From: Gnetum montanum | Lineage: Eukaryota; Streptophyta; Gnetopsida; Gnetales; Gnetaceae | Assembly: GCA_015680685.1 (NCBI GenBank) | Contig: MNCI01010115.1 | Location: 382,778-446,777 of the forward strand | Direction: 5' to 3' | Length of the DNA stretch: 64,000 nucleotides | Shown: positions 25,510 to 35,400 of the stretch, piece by piece | Layout: every line of letters begins with the position of its first letter | How positions within the stretch are numbered: position 1 is the stretch's first letter | Made by a program: the position numbers and the translations under genes | The notes under the pieces: model-generated | The model's input: the letters and a program-made list of their open reading frames with translations, nothing else | Database searches by the model: none | What the model was told of the DNA's origin: nothing

Positions 25510-25880
25510 ACATGGAGCACTTGTCACTAGTGTAGCATTTGGAGCATTTGTAGCATCTTGGCCCCTTGGTATTTTGTTGTCCTTTAAGCACTTGTCATTG
25601 GCATAGCCTTTGGAGCACTTGCAACATCTTGGCCCCCTATCATTTTGCTAGCTTTTGAGCACTTTTCACTGACATAGTGTTTGGAGCACTTGTAGCATCT
25701 TGGTCCCCTACCATTTTACTGGCCATTTGAGCTCTTGCCACTTGTGTAGCCTTTGGAGCACTTGCAGCATCTTGGTCCCTATCATTTTATTAGCTTTTCA
25801 AGTTCTTGCCACTAGTGTAGCCTTTGGATCACTTAGAACATCTTCATCCCTTACATTTTATTTGCATTTTGTGTTGTGTG
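25510..25880 (+). repeat. 71-bp tandem repeat array
   Basis: Units start with GGAGCA (or GGATCA) at 25541, 25612, 25683, 25755 and 25826, giving periods of 71, 71, 72 and 71 bp. Each contains TTG(C/T)A(G/A)CATCTTGG, CATTTT and TAGC(C/A)TTT. A partial unit precedes at 25514. A true minisatellite with low unit identity, so it is old. Confidence 0.88.
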
Positions 25881-26867
25881 ATTTTCCTATCTTCTCAAAG
25901 TTGTGTTTGTAGGACAAAGCCCTAAGTCATCGTGCAAAGGTGTATCTCATTGTAGTAGCAAGTCACCAAAACACTCAGATGTGCATAATTGGACTAGTAG
26001 AGTCTCTCAAGAGTGCACACCCCCCTCCCCCTCTCTCCCCCCCCCTATCTCATTATAGCCCATCCACATCCACTTCCACATTCTAATACCTTCTCATTCC
26101 CTACATAGTGAACATTGCAAACCCTCTTGGATGCTCACATACCATGATCACATGGAATTCTCTTTGCATGTCTCATCAAACACCAAGCTTCACAAGGTAG
26201 ATGTAACATAAGTCATCTCGTGGGAAGCCTCTATCAACTGATCAAAGCTAAAGTAGATGTAACATAAGTCATCCTAAGGAGAAAACACCTATCATACAAA
26301 CATCATGCCATTTCCTTAATGGCGAAGTGAAGCCCATCTAGTAATATGCAATTCACTTGATGGGGAGCATCTCACTCTCTAGTAAAAATTGAAAAAAAAG
26401 TAAAATGGATAGAGAACATCCCTACGTAATCTATAATTGCTACAATTTTGTAACTAGTATAGCTCTAAATCCACACTAACTCTCTCACAAGCATCCCAAT
26501 GAGAGGACAATGCTTCAAGGGAAAATCACTCTAGTGCCATGGTCACCATCAACTATGAGATCCTTGCATCACAATATTCCTACTTACACCTTACTTTTTC
26601 CCTTTTATCCCTACCACATCACCTATGCCTTCTCTCACTTTCCACCTACAGTCTAGCATACCACTATCCACAACACTCTTGAGCATGGTGCAACAATATC
26701 CAATCTTACACTAAAGAGCAATGTTGATGCCAAGCCCACTATGGTGTTTTGCTGTTCTTTGTCAATGTCTCTTAGATCACTACTCTAGATGTTAATAATA
26801 TGGGGCCAATGGAACACCATCAAATTTAGACTATGGCATCTTGACTACAAATTTGGCTAAGTCTTGA
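25881..26867. other. No gene seen; contains a C-rich microsatellite
   Basis: No coding signal. A pyrimidine tract of mainly C lies at 26018-26045. A partly duplicated phrase, GTAGATGTAACATAAGTCATC, occurs near 26199 and again near 26253. Confidence 0.6.
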
Positions 26868-27654
26868 GACTATGCTCAACCCCAATTAAGATCATAGTTA
26901 GCATCCAGTAGATAGCACAGTCAACAAAAAGGCTAGTTTTGTCACCTTTTCTAACTATTATCATGAAGCTAGAAGCTAAAAGTGTTTCTAAGTGCCAAGA
27001 CTATGCTCTCCACTGCTACAAAGCATAGTCAACCTCTCATGGAGAGTGTAGTTAGCATGAAGACCTAGTTTTTTCAAATTTTTCTAAGTGATGAGACTAC
27101 ACTCTCCACTACCCCAAAGCATAGTCAACATGAAGGCCATTTTGAAGAAAATTTTTCCAAGTTCTGGGACAATGATTTTCACTATCACAGGGCATAGTCA
27201 TCCTCTCATAGAGAGCATAGTCAGAATAAACCCAATTTTTTGTAGTTTTCTCTAAGTCTTGACACTATACTCTCCATTACCTAGAAGCGTAGTCAGCCTA
27301 TAATGTAGAGTGTAGTTAGCAAAAATTTATCTCTTCACAAGTTTTGGCAAGTATTGGACTATGCTCACCCCTAGTTGGAAGCATAGTTAATCTACCAAAA
27401 AGTCTAGATTCCATCAACATTGACACTATGCTCTCCCCCAGCCAAGAGTGTAGTAAGTAGAAAGTAAGTTTTTCACAAAATCTTTTTATGTCCTAGTACT
27501 ATGCTCTCCAATGTCCTAGAGTGTAGTCAACCCTTAGTCAATAGCATAGTTAACATGGACAACCTTTGGCAACCTCCACAGCACAACAATAGCATACCAA
27601 CATAGTCAACTCATCCCCAGCAAGTGTAATCAACAAAATCTTTCTCTCACATAC
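26868..27654 (+). repeat. Tandem array of hairpin-forming units (GACTATGCT / AGCATAGTC)
   Basis: Copies of GACTATGCTCTCC-like sequence start at about 26868, 26999, 27095, 27168, 27265, 27357, 27425 and 27498, mostly 65-130 bp apart. Most units also hold the inverted word: for example GACTATGCT at 26999-27007 pairs perfectly with AGCATAGTC at 27022-27030, and CTCTCC with GGAGAG at 27041. The array is interrupted by element D at 27655 and resumes at 33817. Confidence 0.75.
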
Positions 27655-27830
27655 TGTTGGCACATTTTGGCCATTTCATGGAACAGAGATATGAGATGAT
27701 TGAAACCATGGCTCAAGTCTGAAGAATTCCACAACAGTTACCAACATGGATTCTTCTCACGAATCAAAAGCTACCAGCAACTCTCCGTCCAAGCAGTCTC
27801 CATTACAATACCTCGTAACCGAAGGCTCCA

Positions 27831-28113
27831 AAATATGAAACATTATTCTGGATAATTCCCTACACAACCGAAGGCTCGAGATTTCTAAAACTTATTCCTG
27901 ATGGTTCAAGACCTTTGGAGGACTTTTGAAGCTTTTGTTCTCATGTTCCTATAAAGGCAACGATAACCCGTTTTAGATCACAACTAGAACTGGATTTTGC
28001 ACCTGCAAATTTTGTTTACTTCTTTTGTGATTTGCAAGCCAAAGCTCTCTGTGTTTTGGAAATGCTTTTCTTGTACAAGTACTATTGATTTGGAAGTGCG
28101 AGCATTCGAGACA
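27831..28113 (+). promoter_or_regulatory. Captured HSP90 promoter and 5' leader
   Basis: Directly upstream of the HSP90 start codon. TTCTGGATAATTC at 27846-27858 fits the heat-shock element TTCnnGAAnnTTC in 8 of 9 core bases with correct 5-bp spacing. More GAA/TTC half-sites lie at 27870-27907. A TATA box (TATAAA) is at 27950-27955, followed by about 130-160 bases of leader without an upstream frame problem. Because promoter and leader are present, the copy was made from DNA and not from a spliced mRNA. Confidence 0.65.
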
Positions 28114-28890
28114 ATGGCCACCGCTGATGTTTCGATGGGGGAAGTTGAAACCTTTGCGTTCTAGGCTGAGATTAATCAGCTACTTAGCCTTATTATCAAC
28201 ACCTTCTACTCCAAAAAATAGATCTTTCTTCAAGAGCTCATCGGCAATTCTTCAGATGCATTGGATAAAATTTGTTTTGAAGGATTGACAGACAAGAGTA
28301 GGCTGGATTCTCAACCTGAGCTTTTCATACGAATTGTGCCTGATAAGGCCAACAAAACCCTCAGTGTTATTAACAGTGGGATTGGCATGACAAAGGCTGA
28401 ATTGGTTAATAATTTGGGGACAATTGCTCATTCTGGGACCAAAGAGTTCATGGAAGCCTTGCAGGCTGGGGCGACCGTCAACATGATTGGTCAGTTTGGT
28501 GTGGGATTCTCTTCAGCTTATCTTGTTGCTGAAAAAGTGGTTGTGACTACGAAACACAACAATGATGAGCAATATATCTGGGAATCTTAGGCTGGTGGGT
28601 CTTTCACTATAAGAAGAGATGTTAGTGGTGAGCCTCTCGGCAGAGGCACCAAAATCACTCTTTACCTCAAGGAAGACCAGTTGGAATACATTGAGGAAAG
28701 GAGATTAAAGGATCTCATCAAGAAGTACTCTAAGTTCATCAACTACCGGATCTATCTGTGGACAGAGAAGACAAATGAGAAAGAGGTGAGCGATGAAGAA
28801 GAAGAAGAATTTTCAAAGAAAAGGAAGAAGGAAGGAGATGTGGAGGATGTGGAAGATGAAAACATTGTTGACAAAGTGCAGAGAAGATGA
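28114..28890 (+). pseudogene. HSP90: Cytosolic HSP90 N-terminal domain fragment, broken
   Basis: One uninterrupted frame of about 258 codons from the ATG at 28114, without frameshifts, reading as the ATPase domain of plant cytosolic HSP90. Recognisable in order are 'ETFAF', 'AEINQLLSLIINTFYS', '[13 protein letters not shown]', '[18 protein letters not shown]', '[10 protein letters not shown]', '[19 protein letters not shown]', '[20 protein letters not shown]', and the start of the acidic linker. A normal protein has about 700 residues; the middle and C-terminal domains are absent. Three internal TAG stops lie at 28162, 28219 and 28588. The ATP-contacting Asp of the DSGIGM motif is Asn here, and the Tyr of GVGFYSAY is Ser. 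HSP90 similarity fades after about 28860, in the linker, before the N gap. Confidence 0.93.
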
Positions 28891-29043
28891 AGATAGAATT
28901 GGCCCTGATATAACTTTGGTTGTATACGCATACATATATCAAATCCATCGTTACGATCTCTATCACTACAAGGAAAATAAAATATTTTATGATTTAAAAA
29001 GGAAAGGAAAATTATGGGATATTTGTGTGACATCCTATAAAAG
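28891..29043. other. Unknown sequence between HSP90 fragment and gap
   Basis: Not HSP90-like and not present in the right LTR. It could be the first part of an HSP90 intron or other DNA carried along. A-rich. Confidence 0.4.
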
Positions 29044-29911
29044 NNNNNNNNNNNNNNNNNNNNNNNNNNNNNNNNNNNNNNNNNNNNNNNNNNNNNNNNN
29101 NNNNNNNNNNNNNNNNNNNNNNNNNNNNNNNNNNNNNNNNNNNNNNNNNNNNNNNNNNNNNNNNNNNNNNNNNNNNNNNNNNNNNNNNNNNNNNNNNNNN
29201 NNNNNNNNNNNNNNNNNNNNNNNNNNNNNNNNNNNNNNNNNNNNNNNNNNNNNNNNNNNNNNNNNNNNNNNNNNNNNNNNNNNNNNNNNNNNNNNNNNNN
29301 NNNNNNNNNNNNNNNNNNNNNNNNNNNNNNNNNNNNNNNNNNNNNNNNNNNNNNNNNNNNNNNNNNNNNNNNNNNNNNNNNNNNNNNNNNNNNNNNNNNN
29401 NNNNNNNNNNNNNNNNNNNNNNNNNNNNNNNNNNNNNNNNNNNNNNNNNNNNNNNNNNNNNNNNNNNNNNNNNNNNNNNNNNNNNNNNNNNNNNNNNNNN
29501 NNNNNNNNNNNNNNNNNNNNNNNNNNNNNNNNNNNNNNNNNNNNNNNNNNNNNNNNNNNNNNNNNNNNNNNNNNNNNNNNNNNNNNNNNNNNNNNNNNNN
29601 NNNNNNNNNNNNNNNNNNNNNNNNNNNNNNNNNNNNNNNNNNNNNNNNNNNNNNNNNNNNNNNNNNNNNNNNNNNNNNNNNNNNNNNNNNNNNNNNNNNN
29701 NNNNNNNNNNNNNNNNNNNNNNNNNNNNNNNNNNNNNNNNNNNNNNNNNNNNNNNNNNNNNNNNNNNNNNNNNNNNNNNNNNNNNNNNNNNNNNNNNNNN
29801 NNNNNNNNNNNNNNNNNNNNNNNNNNNNNNNNNNNNNNNNNNNNNNNNNNNNNNNNNNNNNNNNNNNNNNNNNNNNNNNNNNNNNNNNNNNNNNNNNNNN
29901 NNNNNNNNNNN
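29044..29911. other. Assembly gap (868 N)
   Basis: Run of N inside the enlarged left LTR of element D. It hides the right-hand junction between HSP90-derived DNA and LTR sequence. Confidence 1.
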
Positions 29912-30338
29912 TATTTCCATTGAATCTTGCTCTATTTCTAGTTTTCTTGTGGAACTATCTCTTTCTCTTGGGAAAATTAGGAGTAGATTGTGGAGTTTTG
30001 CTCAAATGTTTTTGCAAAATTTTATTTGTTACAATTAGGTATTATAAGGACCACGTAGACTAGGCAGTTAAAAAAAATAGGAAACTTTCAACAACTCATA
30101 GTAATTGGCAAAGTTGGCTGAATCTCTTCAAAGTAAGTCATTTGCAGTTTACATACAACACAATTGTTCCATTTCTCACAACCGCACGCCACAACAGCAC
30201 ACACACATACTCACATTAACTACTGATTTTATTTAGAGGCATCTGGGCCTTGGTGTTGCCAGAGACCAGCAGGCACCTAAATCTTGTTCGAGGACACTCG
30301 TTGGTGGTCGCGTCCCAAACGGTCCCCAACAGTTCTTT

Positions 30339-30356
30339 TGGCGCTAGAAGGAGGGC
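30339..30356 (+). other. Primer-binding site of element D
   Basis: TGGCGCTAGAAGGAGGGC starts seven bases after the LTR end. The identical 18-mer is present, on the minus strand, next to the 5' LTR of element F (plus-strand 56679-56696), and in decayed form in element B. Confidence 0.8.
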
Positions 30357-30456
30357 TGAAAATTAAGCCTCTAGGTTCATAAGCCTTATAATTTTAGCAC
30401 ATCAACAATTCTTTGTTGCTATAAAGGCTTAAGAAATTAGATACTATTTTCAATTC

Positions 30457-32724
30457 ATGACCAAGAAGATTGATAGTTTGGAAATTTTTAAAGTTTTAAA
30501 AGATATTCTAGATTCTATTACTGATTCTTCATTAGAAGAAGAACAAAAGAAAGTTTCTGAATTGGGAACAAGTAGTGGAGTGAAAACTAGAAGATCAAGA
30601 AGATCACCCATTATCTCTGGTTTGTCAATTTGTAAGAGAAGATCTAGAAAGTCTAAGAGTTTAACATTTCAAAGGGATAGGATGGCAAATCCTTGGCAAG
30701 GAGTAACACCATTAGGATTTCAAAATTACAATGATATTCCTAAGGTTTTTTACAAATATTTTCCTAAGCCTTTCATTCCTGGAAAAGCTTATTTAGCTGA
30801 AGAATATATTCACATGTTTGAGTTAGCTTTAGCTCATGCAAATATTCAACATCAAGATCAAGCTTGTAGGTTGTTTGTATCAAATCTAAAGGATATGGCT
30901 CAAATTTGGTATTTGAACTTACCAAGTAATAGTATTACAAGTTAGGATGACATGAAGAATCTTTTCTTAGCCCACTTTGGTAATCAATTAGATCAACAAC
31001 AACTATACTGTGGGCTGATACAAGCTAAGCAAGGAGTTAAAGAGTCGATTAGAGATTTCAATATCAAGTTTCAACGAATTTGTGGACTCTTTCAAAGATA
31101 GTACAGCCCATCAGAAGAAATGCTTAAGGAAACTTACCTTAAGGTTGTCAACCCCAACATTTCAATTTGGTTAAAGAGAACTCTAAACTTAACTACACTA
31201 AACGACTATATTAGTGAAGCTATACAGTTAGAAAAATAGTTGAATCTTGAAGAAAATATTGCAATTCCAAAAAGAGAAGAAAGAGTTATGATTCCTATAC
31301 AAGATTTAGCTCAATTTAAAGCTTTAGCAGGTCCATCTCATGTTAAGAAAGAGCAAGAGCATGAAAGAGTAGGATCTGAAAAAGGACAATTAATGAGAGA
31401 TATGTCTAACAAAATAGTGAAGCTTGAAAAAGCGTTGGTAAGAGTAAATATCAATGAAGAAAAGAAAAATAGAAAGCATAAAAATTAAGACACTAAGTTA
31501 GTAGAAGATGAGGATGAAAGTGATCTTATTATGTCCAACTTTCTTGATATTGAATCTGATAATGAGTTATCTAGTGTTCACTATGTAAGTAAATCTTCTA
31601 GTAATGGATCTAGCAATACTTCTTCTCTATCAAGTTCTAAAGAAGATATGTCATCAGATGAGGAATGCAATAACAATGAGGAAAATGGATATAGTCTTCG
31701 ATCTAAGGAAAGACTAACTACTTCTAGACCCCCAAATGTTATTACTGATCCATCTACTAAGAGAAAAGCTTTTGAGCCAAGTAGAAAGGATAAGAATAAA
31801 GGTAAAGACAATCAAGTGGAGCAAAGCACTCCAAATCAGTCTTTTAATAAATGGATAAAGAGATCAAGCTTCATTGGTGATGGAGAATATGATTTGATAG
31901 AAGACCTTAAACATGTCAAAGCCAATATTAGCCTCTATCAGTTGCTTCAAATAGGAGATCAGCAAAGAAAGGCTTTAGAATTCATTAAAGGAAAAAGGAG
32001 AGCTAGAGAATCAAAGTTAAGTTATGTATCTAGTAATGATGAGAAATTGAAGACTTCATATGATAAGGAAGCTCCTCCTTTCCTTTTGACAATGAAATTA
32101 AAGGATAAATTCTTACACAATTGTTTCGTTGATTCTGGAGCTACGTCTACTATAATGCCATTATCTATATGTAAGAAACTTGGTTTGATTCGTGAAAAAA
32201 CAAATAGAAAGATTGTTCAAGTGGATAAAAGTAGAGTGAAGATTGTGGGTGAATTACCAAATTTCTTATTGGAAATTGCTTCTGAACCCCGCATCAAAAG
32301 TAGAGTAACTATTGAAGTGGCAGATATACCAAATTCGCATAGTCTCTTATTGAGTAGAAGTTGGAGCAAGAATTTCTCAAGTTATATATCAATAGATTAT
32401 TCTCACATGTGGCTACCTTGGAAATGAGAACCGAATCAAATATACATCTATAGTGAACCTTTCATGATTGATAACATTGCTTCAAATGGAAAAAGTAAGA
32501 TGGTTGAAAAAGGAGATGTTGAAAACAAAATTTGTACACTCCAGGAAAACGAGAATTCATTTGAAAAAAAAGATGAGAGGATTACTGAAGACAAATCTCA
32601 AGAGAATCAAGTTGAAAACTCCAACAAGCCAAAAATTAATAGAGAGATTTCTTACAAGAGGGCTAGAGATATGAGGATTCCTACCAAAGTAATCCTCCCC
32701 ATTCTCTTCCCATCTCAAGAATAG
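30457..32724 (+). pseudogene. gag-protease frame of element D with five internal stops
   Basis: Starting at the ATG at 30457, 756 codons stay in one frame with no frameshift. Five in-frame stops interrupt it: TAG at 30943, 31099 and 31237, TAA at 31486, and TGA at 32425. The capsid part (30680-31240) has 'CRLFVSNLKDMAQIWYLNLP', and right after the first stop 'DDMKNLFLAHFGNQ', the usual site of a Trp. A Lys/Glu-rich coiled segment follows, then an acidic Ser-rich linker (31540-31700). The protease (32080-32420) shows the retropepsin active site 'FVDSGATSTIMPLSICKKLGL', a complete D-S-G triad motif, and ends 'SHMWLPWK'. No zinc knuckle is visible. It would supply capsid and protease in cis. Confidence 0.88.
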
Positions 32725-32915
32725 TCCATGAACAAAGGACTTAATAATGTACAGTTTGTTTATTTTGATAGGAATGAGGTTTTTATACCATCAAACCTTA
32801 TGTTTGATGGGAATTTTCCTCCAAAAAGATTTATCATTTCAGCTATAAAAATTTTAATGAAAGATTCAAGTACAGTTCAGTTTTAAAATGAGGCATGCAT
32901 AAATTTCTTTAAGCT
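32725..32915 (+). other. Short 3' untranslated part of element D
   Basis: About 190 bp between the end of the gag-protease frame and the polypurine tract; no coding signal. Confidence 0.5.
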
Positions 32916-32931
32916 TTTAAGGGGGCAGAAA
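32916..32931 (+). other. Polypurine tract of element D
   Basis: Ends AAGGGGGCAGAAA immediately before TGTTGG of the right LTR. Well preserved. Confidence 0.8.
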
Positions 32932-33816
32932 TGTTGGCACATTTTGGCCATTTCATGGAACAAAGATATGAGATGATTGAAACCATGGCTCAAGTTTGAA
33001 GAATTTCACAACAGTTACTAACATGGATTCTTCTCACAAATCAAAAGCTACCAGAAACTCTGCATCCAAGCAGTGTCCGTTACAATACCGCGTAACCGAA
33101 GGCTCCAGAATTGGTTCAATCAAAAATTGTCAAGTCTTTTAAAGGTTCTGTTTGAATGCAATAGTTAACATCTATTATCTAGTCAAAATGGATTCTCGTA
33201 CTTGGTAGTTTACGCAGCAATTTTTGGTAGCATAGTAGGATTGTCTTGAAGATATTGCTTGTTTGAGCCTTGGAAGTTTGATCAATTCGTAGATATTGAA
33301 TTTGGGATAGTTTTATTGTGAAGTGTTTACTCGTGTCATTTTACCTTGTTTAAATATTTGAGATCTACACAAATATGATTTCTTTTCTTTTCTACTTATT
33401 TCCATTTAATCTTTCTTTATTTCTAGTTTTCTTGTGGAATTATGTCTTTCTCTGGGGAAAATTAGGAGTAGATTGCGGAGTTGTGCTCAAATGTTTTTTC
33501 AAAATTTTATTTGTTACAAGTAGGTATTATAAGGACCACATAGACTAGGCAGTTAAACAAAATAGGAAACTTTCAACAACTCACATTACTTGGCAAAGTT
33601 GGCTGAATCTCTTCAAAGTAAGTCATTTGTAGTTTACATACAACGCAATCATTCCATTTCTCACAATCGCATGCTGGAATAGCACACACACATACTCACA
33701 TTAACTACTAAGTTTATTTGGAGGTATCTAGGCCTTGGTATTTCCAGAGACCAGCAGACACCTAAATCCTATTTGAGGACACTCATTGGCGGTCGTGTCC
33801 CAAACGGTCGCCAACA
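32932..33816 (+). repeat. 3' LTR of element D
   Basis: 885 bp, TGTTGGCACATTTTGG to GGTCGCCAACA. It has no HSP90 insert. From 33112 rightwards it is also the reverse complement of the nested LTR at 3335-3760, apart from the gap, but the first ~180 bp are not shared with that copy. Confidence 0.9.
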
Positions 33817-34450
33817 CTTCCATCCCCTCTTGCTCAAAATTGTGACTATGCTTGACCCCATCAACCCAATGGAGAGCATGGTTGCATGAGAGCTTAGTCC
33901 CAATAATTCCCTCTACCATATGCCGACCATGATACATTTCGCACTAATCCTAACCCTATAAATATCCTACTTCCTCAATGTTTTCAATGTTGGAATTTTG
34001 GAAAATCAAGAATTGACAAATTTTTAAATTAGAATTTGCTAAAGCTATAGATGACCATAGCCCCATTGTAGCCTAGAAAAATATTGTAGCCCATGGTACA
34101 CTATAGTGGCCAACCCAATATACATAGACACCTTGATAAGTGCCAATCCTTGAAGCTAGACATCTTTGAGACTATGAATACACTTTCCACTATGTCTGTT
34201 ATACCCTATGTACCTTCTAATCCCTTTTGGTATTAACTATGCTCAACCCCATTTCAAATGATATTATAGTTCTCTCTCTCTTTGCATTTTTAGTATTTCA
34301 TTTAAACTTTTTGATGTTTCATTGTATAGTCATACCTACAACTACACTTGGATACTGGTCCATGCATGTTGATGCGCTCGATTTCACTAAAAAAATTTAC
34401 TATGCTCAACATCATTAACACTATTAACATCATTGATACAATTTGAACAC
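33817..34450 (+). repeat. Remainder of the hairpin-unit array
   Basis: Resumes the vocabulary of 26868-27654 (GACTATGCTTGACCCC at 33843, GGAGAGCATGGTT, ACTATGCTCAACCCC at about 34236) in a more decayed form. This shows that element D interrupted a single array. Confidence 0.55.
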
Positions 34451-34619
34451 ATAGCACCATTTTGCATCAACATCATGGCTAACCACACTACACCCTGATT
34501 ACATCTAGTAAGTTCCTATTTGATTAACAAGATCATTTAGGGCACACCATCTCTACCTCCAACAAGCCCTCACACAGATTTAGGATTAGGCTATAAGCCC
34601 ATCGACCTCGATGTTCTAG

Positions 34620-35400
34620 TCATTGACATTTTCAAGTAATATTTTTAAGCTATTCAATGAAAAATATCAAACATATTCTAGAGTGTTCAACTTGAGAAAG
34701 TAGATCCAACGTTGGTGATAATGAATACATGAACCCTTGTATGTAGCAATGGATAGGTATTATTCCATTTTTCACTAATGTCCTAGCCATGGTTATTCAC
34801 AAAAGAAGTAGCTTTTCCATATTAGAGATGGACTCTAATAAAAAATGAGGAAAAATTCTGAGGTCTATGCCCAATGGATACTGTCAAAACTTAGAATGCA
34901 TCAAATCTAAAGGCTTATTGAGTAGGTTTTGAAAAAAGAAGAAGAGCTTAGAAAAGAGAAAGTATAGAGGAGTACAACTAAGATCCTTTCATTAGAAAAT
35001 GAAAAGTCTCGTTTCTTGACAATGAGGAGGAGGGACCACTTGATGAAGTGGTATAGCAAAAGATCTTACTAATTTAGAAGTATACTTTAGAAATTTTAGT
35101 TAAGGTAGATAAAACATGGTTGAAAAGTTCCAAACAACTTTTAAAATAGTAAAGGCATCCAAAGATAAAAGTAGTGATCCTGATTGTAGGAGAAGAAAAG
35201 AAGTTGAACGTACCCACCAAATGGATAAGGGAAAAGCTACTATGGTAGAGAATGTTGTACAGTCTAAATTAGATGATGATGATGGATGGAACATCTACTA
35301 ATATGAACATACTAAGGGATATTTCCCTATTGTCTCACACTTATAGGAATTTTGGGTGTATGTGCTAAATCCTAGATTATCTAGAAGATTACCTTCTCCT
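34620..35400 (+). pseudogene. gag relic of element E (related to element A)
   Basis: Aligns with 2500-3290 of element A: 'LFNEKYQTYS'-like capsid end at about 34655, the CATGGTTA-containing segment, the 'LRKEKV' charged region near 34945, and 'MDKGKATMVENVVQSKLDDDD' at 35221-35280, parallel to 'MDKGKVAIIKEVVDSDIEND'. The zinc-knuckle Cys residues are lost. The 5' end, including LTR and start codon, is missing. Confidence 0.6.

Larger units (their letters stand above)
27655..30331 (+). repeat. 5' LTR of element D, enlarged by HSP90 DNA
   Basis: 27655-27830 matches 32932-33107 of the right LTR, ending at ACCGAAGGCTCCA. Then follow about 1.2 kb absent from the right LTR (HSP90 promoter and gene fragment, then unknown sequence to 29043), an 868-base N gap, and 29912-30331, which matches 33399-33816. 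The 284 bp of the right LTR between 33108 and 33398 are missing or hidden in the gap. Confidence 0.85.
27655..33816 (+). mobile_element. Element D: gag-protease-only, non-autonomous LTR retrotransposon
   Basis: Two LTRs begin TGTTGGCACATTTTGGCC (27655 and 32932) and end CCAACA (30331 and 33816). The internal region is only 2.6 kb: primer-binding site, one gag-protease frame and a polypurine tract. There is no RT, RNase H or integrase, so it must have borrowed these enzymes, like the TR-GAG class of elements. The left LTR is 2.7 kb against 0.9 kb for the right because it contains an HSP90 gene fragment. No clear 5-bp target duplication is visible (CATAC left, CTTCC right). Confidence 0.85.

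Noticed and set aside
24380-27654. CRISPR-like array
   Set aside because: Units are diverged, contiguous minisatellites without unique spacers, in a plant repeat context.
28114-28890. A working short HSP90 or regulatory decoy protein
   Set aside because: Three internal TAG stops, loss of the ATP-site Asp, and no middle or C-terminal domain.
28793-29923. Long frames on both strands through 29044-29911 (and through 3499-3630)
   Set aside because: They consist almost wholly of N; no coding evidence.
27650-33821. Target-site duplication of element D
   Set aside because: CATAC and CTTCC share only three of five bases; not convincing.
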